Source: Acidobacteriota bacterium
Lineage (GTDB): Bacteria; Acidobacteriota; Blastocatellia; Pyrinomonadales; Pyrinomonadaceae
Assembly: GCA_020201365.1 (NCBI GenBank)
Contig: JAIVGV010000344.1
Coordinates: 1 to 8,014, forward strand
DNA: 8,014 bases
Direction: 5' to 3'
Shown: in pieces, positions 1 to 5,365 of the stretch
How positions within the stretch are numbered: position 1 is the stretch's first letter
Layout of the letters: each line of letters starts with the position of its first letter
Made by a program: the position numbers and the translations under genes
The notes under the pieces: model-generated
Databases searched by the model: none
What the model saw: the letters and a program-made list of their open reading frames with translations, nothing else
Told to the model about the DNA's origin: nothing

Positions 1-2
1 CA

Positions 3-101
3 CCTACACCGACGCCGCCCCCTACTCCGACGCCCACACCGACGCCTAGCCCGTCGCCCACGCCATCACCTAGTCCAACGCCGACATCAACACCCTCGCC
101 C
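3..101 (+). repeat. Low-complexity Pro-Thr/Pro-Ser linker repeat
   Basis: The DNA is a degenerate tandem array of six-base units such as ccgacg/ccgaca/cctagc. It encodes 33 residues made only of Pro, Thr and Ser. Such stretches are flexible, often glycosylated spacers between extracellular domains. The array begins before the window, so its full length is unknown, and it may vary between strains by slippage. Confidence 0.8.
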
Positions 102-839
102 GACGTCGTCGTCAGTCAGGTTTACGGCGGCGGCGGAAACTCCGGCGCGACCTACAAGAATGACTTTATCGAACTGTTCAATCGCGGAGCCGCGCCGCAG
201 TCGCTCGCGGGCTGGTCTGTGCAGTACGCCTCCGCGTCCGGCACGAGTTGGCAGGTCACCAACCTGACGGACGTGACGCTCCAGCCCGGTCAGTATTACC
301 TCGTCCAAGAGGCTGCGGGCGCGGGCGGGACGACCCTGCCGACGCCGGATGCCACGGGCAGCATCGCCATGAGTGCAACAGCCGGTAAGGTGGCTCTCGT
401 CAACACGACCACAGCGCTTTCCGGCTCCTGCCCGACGGCGGGCGTCGTCGATCTCGTCGGCTTCGGTAGCGGAGCGAGTTGCTTCGAGACAGCCGCCGCC
501 CCCGCACCGTCGAACACGAACGCGGTCGCGCGCAAGTCCGGCGGCTGCACGGAGACGGGTAACAATTCGGCGGACTTCACAGCCGCAGCGCCGAACCCGC
601 GCAACACCGGCTCGCCTCCGAGCCTATGCGGCGGCTCGCCTTCCGTCCCCGCTCTCGGGAGCGTGTGCATGCTCTACAGCTTCGAAGACCTCCCACGCAA
701 TTTAACTTTTTCTATCCCCCCTCCGGCGGGCACGCAGCGCCTCGCGTCGCGACCGGACGCGCGAGCCGTTGCCGACCCTCTCGTCGTCTTCATATCATGG
801 CGACGCTTTCAGACGGTCGAAACAGAAATCCCGCCGTAG
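3..839 (+). CDS. Lamin-tail-domain (LTD) secreted/surface protein, 3' part only
   Basis: The frame is open from the first full codon at 3 to the TAG at 837-839 (278 residues visible); the start lies outside the window. Residues 1-33 are an almost pure Pro/Thr/Ser linker. From residue 34 a lamin-tail-type beta-sandwich follows: VVVSQVYGGGGNSG, then FIELFNRG, LAGWSVQYAS, PGQYYLVQEAAG, VVDLVGFGSGASCFE, and near residue 200 ADFTAAAPNPRNTGSP. This motif order is typical of bacterial LTD domains, found in extracellular proteins and secreted nucleases, where they are thought to act in binding or anchoring. Residues from about 210 to 278 resemble nothing I know, use more AT-rich codons (for example aat tta act ttt tct) and may be read-through beyond the original end or the result of a frameshift. 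Enzymatic function cannot be told because the N-terminal part is missing. The gene converges on thiG. Confident of the domain, less so of the C-terminal end. Confidence 0.8.
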   Translation, partial: PTPTPPPTPTPTPTPSPSPTPSPSPTPTSTPSPDVVVSQVYGGGGNSGATYKNDFIELFNRGAAPQSLAGWSVQYASASGTSWQVTNLTDVTLQPGQYYLVQEAAGAGGTTLPTPDATGSIAMSATAGKVALVNTTTALSGSCPTAGVVDLVGFGSGASCFETAAAPAPSNTNAVARKSGGCTETGNNSADFTAAAPNPRNTGSPPSLCGGSPSVPALGSVCMLYSFEDLPRNLTFSIPPPAGTQRLASRPDARAVADPLVVFISWRRFQTVETEIPP

Positions 840-885
840 CGCACCTTCGCGCCGCGGCGGGTTGAGTGTGGAAGTCCCGCGCTAC
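836..885. terminator. Possible bidirectional hairpin between convergent genes
   Basis: GTAGCGC at 836-842 and GCGCTAC at 879-885 are perfect inverted 7-mers enclosing 36 bases, which include the palindrome CGCCGCGGCG. The left arm overlaps the stop of the LTD gene; the right arm ends just before the thiG stop. The position between two convergent genes fits a shared terminator. There is no U-tract and the loop is long, so this is weak. Confidence 0.3.
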
Positions 886-886
886 T

Positions 887-1678
887 CTAGCGGATGACGC
901 CCGCGAGCGGGCTCGAAGCGCTGGCGTAGAGGCGCTTGGGCATGCGCCCCGCAAGGCGGGCGAGGCGACCGGCTTCGACGGCGAGCCGCATCGCCGTCGC
1001 CATGCGCGCGGGGTCTTGCGCTTCGGCGATGGCGGTGTTCATGAGCACGGCGTCGGCGCCGAGTTCCATGGCGATGGCGGCGTCGGACGCGGTGCCGACT
1101 CCGGCGTCAACGATGATCGTCGCGTCGGGCAGCTGCTCGCGCATGATGCGAAGGTTCGCGGGGTTCTGCACGCCGAGCCCCGATCCGATGGGCGCGGCGA
1201 GCGGCATCACGGCGGCGCAGCCCGCGTCGAGGAGCTTGCGCGCCATGATGAGATCGTCCGTGAAGTAAGGCAGCACGGTGAAGCCCTCGCGGACGAGCGC
1301 GCGGGCGGCTTCGAGCGTCTGCTCGTTGTCGGGGAAGAGCGTCGTCTGATCGCCGATGACTTCGAGCTTAATCAGATCGGTGTTCAAAGCCTCGCGCGCG
1401 AGACGCGCCGTGCGGATCGCGTCCTCGGCGGTGTAGCAGCCCGCGGTGTTCGGGAGGATCGTGAGCGACGGGTCGAGGTGATCGAGGAACGACTCGGAGC
1501 TTCGGTCTAACGGCACGCGGCGCACGGCGACCGTGACCATCTCCGCGCCGGAAGCCCTGTGCGCCGCCTTCATCTCGTCGAAGCTGCGGTACTTGCCCGT
1601 GCCGATGATCAGTCGTGAATGGAAGACGCGCCCGGCGATCTCGAAAGTCTCGGTCTGATTGGCTGTTGCGGTTGACAT
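887..1678 (-). CDS. thiG: Thiazole synthase ThiG
   Basis: A cytosolic TIM-barrel enzyme that condenses 1-deoxy-D-xylulose 5-phosphate, dehydroglycine (from glycine or tyrosine) and sulfur delivered by ThiS-thiocarboxylate into the thiazole phosphate of thiamin. The 263-residue length is normal. Family landmarks: SRLIIGTGKY (21-30), VTVAVRRV (48-55), ILPNTAGCYTAEDAI (74-88), LIKLEVIGD (102-110), whose Lys104 is the expected Schiff-base lysine, PIGSGLGVQNP (163-173), IIVDAGVGTASDAA (188-201) with Asp191, and the C-terminal ASASSPLAG. The ATG at 1678 precedes the conserved N-terminus by about 10 residues; only a weak purine run (AAAGAGA) lies about 12 bases upstream. thiS is on the same strand but about 3.5 kb away, separated by two unrelated genes. 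No other thiamin gene is in the window. Identification is very secure. Confidence 0.97.
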   Translation of the reverse strand: MSTATANQTETFEIAGRVFHSRLIIGTGKYRSFDEMKAAHRASGAEMVTVAVRRVPLDRSSESFLDHLDPSLTILPNTAGCYTAEDAIRTARLAREALNTDLIKLEVIGDQTTLFPDNEQTLEAARALVREGFTVLPYFTDDLIMARKLLDAGCAAVMPLAAPIGSGLGVQNPANLRIMREQLPDATIIVDAGVGTASDAAIAMELGADAVLMNTAIAEAQDPARMATAMRLAVEAGRLARLAGRMPKRLYASASSPLAGVIR

Positions 1679-1714
1679 GGAAGATGGCGATCTCTTTCGT
1701 CAGGATTTGAGTTA

Positions 1715-1743
1715 ACTTTACAGCCAATCGTTTGAATTGAAAA
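1715..1743 (-). promoter_or_regulatory. Candidate sigma-70-like promoter for thiG
   Basis: On the minus strand TTTTCA (1743-1738), a 17-base spacer and TAAAGT (1720-1715) make a loose -35/-10 pair, with transcription expected to begin near 1708, some 30 bases before the thiG ATG. Both boxes match the consensus at about four of six positions. The leader would be too short for a TPP riboswitch. Confidence 0.3.
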
Positions 1744-1775
1744 CCGTTCGAACGCGCCGAACAGAAAGGAAAAAC

Positions 1776-1871
1776 ATTCACCGCAGAGGCGCGGAGTCTT
1801 CGCGGAGACTTCGCAGAGAGTTGATCGCCTCTGCGCTACCTCTGCGGCTTCTCTGAGCCTCTGCGGTGAAT
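1776..1871. repeat. Palindromic intergenic repeat built of CGCAGAGG-type units
   Basis: A 96-base element whose ends are perfect 15-base inverted repeats: ATTCACCGCAGAGGC (1776-1790) and GCCTCTGCGGTGAAT (1857-1871). The inside is also repetitive. The left half carries CGCAGAGG, CGCGGAGACTT and CGCAGAGAG; the right half carries the complementary CCTCTGCG three times. The whole can fold into a long imperfect hairpin on either strand. No ORF is inside. It looks like a small non-autonomous dispersed repeat of the CACCGCAGAGGCGC type that I recall from several environmental phyla; I cannot assign a named family. It fills most of the gap between the SPFH gene and thiG, and as RNA could act as a terminator for the SPFH transcript or attenuate thiG read-through. 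Confidence 0.8.
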
Positions 1872-1913
1872 CGCTCTTCCGCTACGCTCGACAGTTAACG
1901 AACTCAGTCGCCG

Positions 1914-4133
1914 TCACACGAGCGACTTCTTCGCGCCGTTCTCGCCAGCCTTCGCCCCGTTCTCCGCGGGCGACACGCCGAGTCGTTCGCGGAAGAGGTT
2001 GAGCAGAAGGAGCGTGCCCAAGCTCCCCGCGCCGTCGCCCGTGCCGCCGGAGGCGAGCACGTCGGGCGTGATGCGGACGTTCTTTTCGCCGATCACTTTC
2101 AGCGTCTCGACGAGCGCGACGCCCTGCGCGCCGAGCGCGTTGACCTGCTCGCGGTAGGCGACGCCCTGCGCCTCGCCCATCAGTCGAACCTTCTCCGCCT
2201 CGGCTCTGCCCGTCGAGAGGATGTAGTGCGCCTCGCCGTCGGCTGCCGCCTTGCGCTGCTCGGCGCGCTTGCCCGCGATCTCGACGCCGACGATCTCAGC
2301 CATCAGCGCCTTCTGGTTGTCAGCCTGCGCCCTGATCTTCTCCAACTGGATGCGCTTGTCCTCCGCCTCGCGCTGCGCGTTGTACATGTTCTGCCGCTGC
2401 TCGGCGAGAATCTTCTCGGTCTGCGTCTTCATCAGCTCTTCCGGCAGGTGTATGTGACAGATCAAAACGTTCACCACGTCAACGTGGTACTTCAACAGGT
2501 GCGCGCGCACGCGCGCCTCGGCGCGCTCCTGCTCCTCGTGGCGGTTCTGGAGGTACGCCATCGCCGAAGACTCGGAGGCTTGGTTGCGGAAGATCGAATC
2601 AATGAGCGGGTGCATCACGTTCTGGATGAGCCGCTCGATGGAGCCGATCTTCGCCACCATGAACGGCGCGTCCTCCGGCTTGACGCGGAAGACGACGCGC
2701 ACTTCGAGCTGCATCGTGAAGCCGTCTTTCGAGATGACCTCGAACGGGTCGAACGTGTTGGGCGTCTCGCCCGCAGTCCACTCGACCGTCTGGTTCGTCG
2801 TCGGGATGACGATGGGCGTAATCGCCAGCGTGTTGACGTAGTAGCGGCCCGGCCCGACGACGGTCTCCTGTATGCCGCGGTAACCTTCGGGCACGACGTA
2901 GGCCTCGTGCGCGCCCTCGTCGAGCCGCCGGTCGGCGGGGTCGGTCAGCATGAGGTCTTGCTCGATCTCGGACTTGGCGCGCTCCTCCGTCTCGAGCTTG
3001 TCGAGCCGCGCGGCGGCTTCGGAGATCTGCTCCTTCTCCTCGCGCTCTAATCTCTCGCGCACCTTCGCCGCCATCTGCTTGCGAATCTCCTCGGACGGGT
3101 CTTTGCCGACGTTCGAGACGACGACCGCGACCTCGCCCGGTCGCACCTCCTTCGCCGTCTCGGGGATGACCTTGAAGACGAGCGGGTTGATGTAGTAGGT
3201 GCCGGGCAGCAGGATGTCCTTCTGCGGACCGCGCTGACCGCCGTGGGTGATGAACTCGTTGCAGTTCTGGAAATTGTCGTGCCCCTCGACCTGCGTCGCC
3301 ACGTAGTCGCGCGGGTCGAGCTGCGCGCCGTCGAGTGCTTCGACCAGCCCGATCTGGTTCTCGTTGATCACGGTCGCGTCGTAGAGGCGGACGGTGAAGA
3401 GTCCGGGGCGGTACTCGTTCTGATTCTCGATCGAGACCGACTGCGTGAGGATGCGGTACGTGCCCGGCGTCAGAATCTCGACCTGCGGTCCCTTCTGCCC
3501 GCCGCGCCCGATGAACAGCTCGGCGTCCTGGAAGTTGTGATGACCCTCAATCGCCTTGCCGTTCAAGCGCCCCGCGTCGAGCGGCGCGCCGTCAGCGGAC
3601 GTGATGACGCCGACCTTGCCCGGCGGGATGACGGTCGCCTTCGCCACGGAGACGCGGAACAGGTAAGGGTGGATGGGCCACAAGCCCGGCGGGAGTGTGC
3701 GCAGTTGGATGCCTTTGACGCCGCCGCGCTTGATGAAGGCGATGGGGTCTTGGAAGTTGTTGTGCGCGTTCTGGGCGCGGTCGGGGGCGAAGATGTTGCC
3801 CATCGCCATCGGCTCGCCGTCAACCGCCTCGATCACGCCCAGCTCGTCCGAGCCGATCTCGATGAGCGGCACTTTGCGCACGACGCGCTCGAAGGGGTAC
3901 TTGATGAAGTGCAAGCCCGGCTTGAGCACGTCCGCCTGTATGCCGACCTCGCCCTCGGTGGCGACGACGCGACCGGGCGGCATCTTCGCGCCGACGTAGC
4001 GCCGCTCCTTGATCGCGATCTCGCGGGCGCCGACGTTGACGAAGAACCGACGCACGATCACCAGCAGGATGATCAGCGCGACGAAGAGCACGACGAGCAG
4101 CGGCGCGTCGGCGACGAGTGTGTTGATGTCCAT
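1914..4133 (-). CDS. Membrane-anchored SPFH/band-7 (flotillin-like) protein with N-terminal tandem repeats
   Basis: A 739-residue protein. Residues 11-31 form one hydrophobic membrane segment. Residues 50-340 hold repeated beta-rich units. Three have the pattern H-[ND]-NFQ, FI, GG[QV][KR]G[PI]Q, then L-x-PG (124-150, 199-224, 285-311), and each is preceded by a V(G/A)VI/LVEA.DG strand. Looser PG-x-[YHW] turns occur at about 72 and 428. Residues 346-395 are a charged predicted coiled coil. Residues 410-570 read as the SPFH domain (YVVPEGYRGIQETVVGPGRYYVN, then GFTMQLEVRVVFRV), followed by a long charged helix (570-665) with the flotillin-like AEAEKVRLMGEAQG. The tail repeats ENGAK. SPFH proteins form oligomeric rings or cages that organise membrane microdomains or hold proteases; the precise role here is unknown. 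I chose the ATG at 4133 over an in-frame TTG at 4154 because AGAAGGA lies 5 bases upstream of it. The membrane protein encoded upstream is a likely partner. Confidence 0.85.
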   Translation of the reverse strand: MDINTLVADAPLLVVLFVALIILLVIVRRFFVNVGAREIAIKERRYVGAKMPPGRVVATEGEVGIQADVLKPGLHFIKYPFERVVRKVPLIEIGSDELGVIEAVDGEPMAMGNIFAPDRAQNAHNNFQDPIAFIKRGGVKGIQLRTLPPGLWPIHPYLFRVSVAKATVIPPGKVGVITSADGAPLDAGRLNGKAIEGHHNFQDAELFIGRGGQKGPQVEILTPGTYRILTQSVSIENQNEYRPGLFTVRLYDATVINENQIGLVEALDGAQLDPRDYVATQVEGHDNFQNCNEFITHGGQRGPQKDILLPGTYYINPLVFKVIPETAKEVRPGEVAVVVSNVGKDPSEEIRKQMAAKVRERLEREEKEQISEAAARLDKLETEERAKSEIEQDLMLTDPADRRLDEGAHEAYVVPEGYRGIQETVVGPGRYYVNTLAITPIVIPTTNQTVEWTAGETPNTFDPFEVISKDGFTMQLEVRVVFRVKPEDAPFMVAKIGSIERLIQNVMHPLIDSIFRNQASESSAMAYLQNRHEEQERAEARVRAHLLKYHVDVVNVLICHIHLPEELMKTQTEKILAEQRQNMYNAQREAEDKRIQLEKIRAQADNQKALMAEIVGVEIAGKRAEQRKAAADGEAHYILSTGRAEAEKVRLMGEAQGVAYREQVNALGAQGVALVETLKVIGEKNVRITPDVLASGGTGDGAGSLGTLLLLNLFRERLGVSPAENGAKAGENGAKKSLV

Positions 4134-4138
4134 GACTT

Positions 4139-4145
4139 TCCTTCT
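4139..4145 (-). promoter_or_regulatory. Ribosome binding site fixing the SPFH start
   Basis: On the minus strand AGAAGGA is followed by AAGTC and the ATG at 4133-4131. This is the best Shine-Dalgarno match in the minus-strand block. It lies inside the longer reading frame that would begin with TTG at 4154, so it argues for the shorter 739-residue product. Confidence 0.75.
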
Positions 4146-4215
4146 AGCCGACAACCGTCGTCGGCTGACTCTCGGGGGTCAGACGAAGAGCGGCGGGCGC
4201 GCCTGACCCGGAGAG
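4146..4215 (-). other. Two inverted repeats in the leader before the SPFH gene
   Basis: AGCCGAC (4146-4152) and GTCGGCT (4160-4166) make a 7-bp stem with a 7-base loop, directly 5' of the SPFH ribosome binding site in the transcript. A second imperfect stem pairs CTCTCGGGGGTCAG (4169-4182) with CTGACCCGGAGAG (4203-4215), with an internal bulge. They occupy nearly all of the space between the two genes. They may tune SPFH translation or protect the message; there is no U-tract, so they do not look like a terminator. Confidence 0.45.
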
Positions 4216-4236
4216 CCGCGCGCCGCCCGTTGAACT

Positions 4237-4944
4237 CTACCTCGGCTGGGTCTCGCCAGCGCTCGCGAGCAACCCGGCGCGCAGCGCCGCGAGCTTCTGC
4301 TTGAAGACGAACGCCGCACCCGACGTGCGCGCCGCGGGGCTCATCAGCCAGAACTGGCTTTCGACGAGCGCGAACAGTTCGTCGCCCGTCATCGCGCCCA
4401 GACGACCTTCGCGGAGGAGTCGCGCCGCCGTCTCGGCGACGAGCGAGAACTCCGCCGCGTCGTCGCTGAGCGCCGCGAGGTGCAGCGCACGCGTGGTCGA
4501 AGCCCAGTCGGGCGAGCGCTCCCACTCGCCGACGAACCTGCGCGAGACCTCGACGCTCCCGCGCAAGTCTCGCCCGGTGGAAAGATGTTCGACGAGCGAC
4601 TGCCAACGCTCAGGCGACTCGCCCGCCCATTTCAGAGCCTGCGCGAGCGCCGCGCCGTAAAAAGCGTCGTCGCGCAATGACGCGGCTTCGTTTAAAGCGC
4701 CGAAGTCGCCTTGCGCCGCGCGCGCGAGCAGCGCGCCCCTCGCCGCCTCGTCCGTTTTCTTCTGGGCCTCTTGCGCGGCGGCTCCGCGCGCCTCTTCCGC
4801 GTGCGCCTCGTCGAATAGACTGTGCGGCGAGGGCTGCGGCGGCGGCAGCTCGTAGCCGCGCGCTTCGCCGTCGCGAGACGTGCGATAGATCGTGTAAACG
4901 ATGGCGGCGAGTAAGGCGAGTGTGATTAGAAAGACTAGGCTCAC
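4237..4944 (-). CDS. Single-pass membrane protein of unknown function
   Basis: A 235-residue protein that I do not recognise. Residues 2-21 (LVFLITLALLAAIVYTIY) form one N-terminal membrane segment followed by RTSR, which suggests the rest faces the cytoplasm. Residues 35-70 are a Pro- then Glu/Ala/Lys-rich stretch (LPPPQPSP, then charged helix). Residues 70-230 look all-helical, with repeated Ala/Leu helices that could be TPR- or SEL1-like but show no clear consensus. The start is GTG at 4944 with AAGGT 9 bases upstream, and the membrane segment begins at once, which supports it. It lies about 100 bases upstream of the SPFH gene on the same strand. Small membrane partners of SPFH proteins are common (for example the NfeD family), but this protein shows no NfeD OB-fold features. 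Confidence 0.7.
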   Translation of the reverse strand: MSLVFLITLALLAAIVYTIYRTSRDGEARGYELPPPQPSPHSLFDEAHAEEARGAAAQEAQKKTDEAARGALLARAAQGDFGALNEAASLRDDAFYGAALAQALKWAGESPERWQSLVEHLSTGRDLRGSVEVSRRFVGEWERSPDWASTTRALHLAALSDDAAEFSLVAETAARLLREGRLGAMTGDELFALVESQFWLMSPAARTSGAAFVFKQKLAALRAGLLASAGETQPR

Positions 4945-5011
4945 GTCTGCGACCTTTCGCGCGCCGTCCTGCGAGGTCGCTTCCCTTCTGCGGCGCGCGC
5001 CGGTCTGGATG

Positions 5012-5017
5012 ATTATA
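5012..5017 (-). promoter_or_regulatory. Perfect TATAAT -10 box ahead of the membrane protein/SPFH pair
   Basis: On the minus strand TATAAT at 5017-5012 is an exact -10 consensus in very GC-rich surroundings, with transcription expected near 5005 and a leader of about 60 bases before the GTG at 4944. The -35 side is poor (TAGAAC with a 19-base spacer at best). The 12-base palindrome CGGCGCGCGCCG lies at 4991-5002, just after the expected start, and could be an operator or chance. If active, it would make these two genes a transcription unit separate from thiS. Confidence 0.4.
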
Positions 5018-5070
5018 CGCGCGGCGCGCGCGGACGGTTCTAGAGCGAGGGCGGAAACCCGAACGCAAGC

Positions 5071-5154
5071 TCGATTGCGGATTGCGGATTTCGGATTGCG
5101 GATTAGAGAACCCGCCTTCCAATCCGCAATCCGAAATCCGCAATCTACAATCTG
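5071..5154. repeat. Heptamer-based palindromic repeat (CGGATTG units) overlapping the thiS 3' end
   Basis: Five head-to-tail heptamers run forward at 5071-5105 (TCGATTG, CGGATTG, CGGATTT, CGGATTG, CGGATTA). After a 14-base spacer (5106-5119), five run in reverse at 5120-5154 (read on the minus strand: CAGATTG, TAGATTG, CGGATTT, CGGATTG, CGGATTG). Within this, 5080-5104 and 5121-5145 are a perfect 25-base inverted repeat, so either strand can form a long hairpin. Units of this kind are dispersed in many bacterial genomes and, when read as protein, give the familiar spurious ISDCGL/NPQSEIRNPQS peptides. The last two heptamers lie inside or on the stop of thiS. Confidence 0.9.
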
Positions 5155-5357
5155 GCTGCGCCGCCCCCGACGAAGTGCACGATCTCGACGCGGTCGCCCT
5201 CGCGCAGGCGCGTCTGCGCCCAGCGCGCGCGGCGCACGACTTCGCGATTCAGCTCGACGGCGACGCGCTCCGGCGCGACTTCGAGTCGGCTGACCAGATC
5301 GCCGACCGTCGCGCCGTCATCCAGCTCCCTCTCTTCCCCGTTAACGACGATCTTCAA
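5145..5357 (-). CDS. thiS: Sulfur carrier protein ThiS with C-terminal extension
   Basis: A ubiquitin-fold carrier of 70 residues. Its C-terminal glycine is normally adenylated by ThiF and turned into a thiocarboxylate that gives sulfur to ThiG. Family signs: MKIVVNGEE (1-9), ATVGDLVSRL (16-25), VAVELNREVV (32-41), LREGDRVEIVHFVGGG (51-66). The ThiS tail normally ends at Gly-Gly, and HFVGGG followed directly by a stop is a usual ending. Here AARL follows, and codons aga-ttg-tag for the final RL and the stop fall in the heptamer repeat. As encoded the reactive glycine is therefore not terminal. It would need trimming, or thiazole synthesis is impaired or served by another copy. The start is TTG at 5357 with GAGGG 6 bases upstream; the stop of the upstream gene lies 8 bases away, so the two are co-transcribed. 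Identification is secure, activity doubtful. Confidence 0.9.
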   Translation of the reverse strand: MKIVVNGEERELDDGATVGDLVSRLEVAPERVAVELNREVVRRARWAQTRLREGDRVEIVHFVGGGAARL

Positions 5358-5365
5358 ACCCGCCC

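Noticed and set aside
866..1510. Plus-strand ORF of 214 codons opposite thiG
   Set aside because: Antisense shadow of thiG with Arg/Gly/His-rich composition.
1679..1775. Possible TPP riboswitch ahead of thiG
   Set aside because: No CTGAGA-type core or the paired conserved stems were seen, and the likely leader is only about 30 bases. The gap before the thiS operon (6236-6400) gave no match either.
1776..1871. CRISPR array
   Set aside because: The units are short, contiguous and palindromic without unique spacers of constant length, and no cas genes are near.
2226..3050. Plus-strand ORF of 274 codons opposite the SPFH gene
   Set aside because: Composition (Leu/Arg/Val/Asp) is that of an antisense shadow, and it has no domain or ribosome binding site.
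4134..4154. TTG start adding seven residues to the SPFH protein
   Set aside because: The ribosome binding site AGAAGGA lies within this extension, at good distance from the ATG at 4133.
3243..4304. Long plus-strand ORF of 353 codons opposite the SPFH gene
   Set aside because: It lies antisense to a well-supported gene, is rich in Arg/Asp/Val as expected from reading GC-rich codons backwards, and has no recognisable domain.
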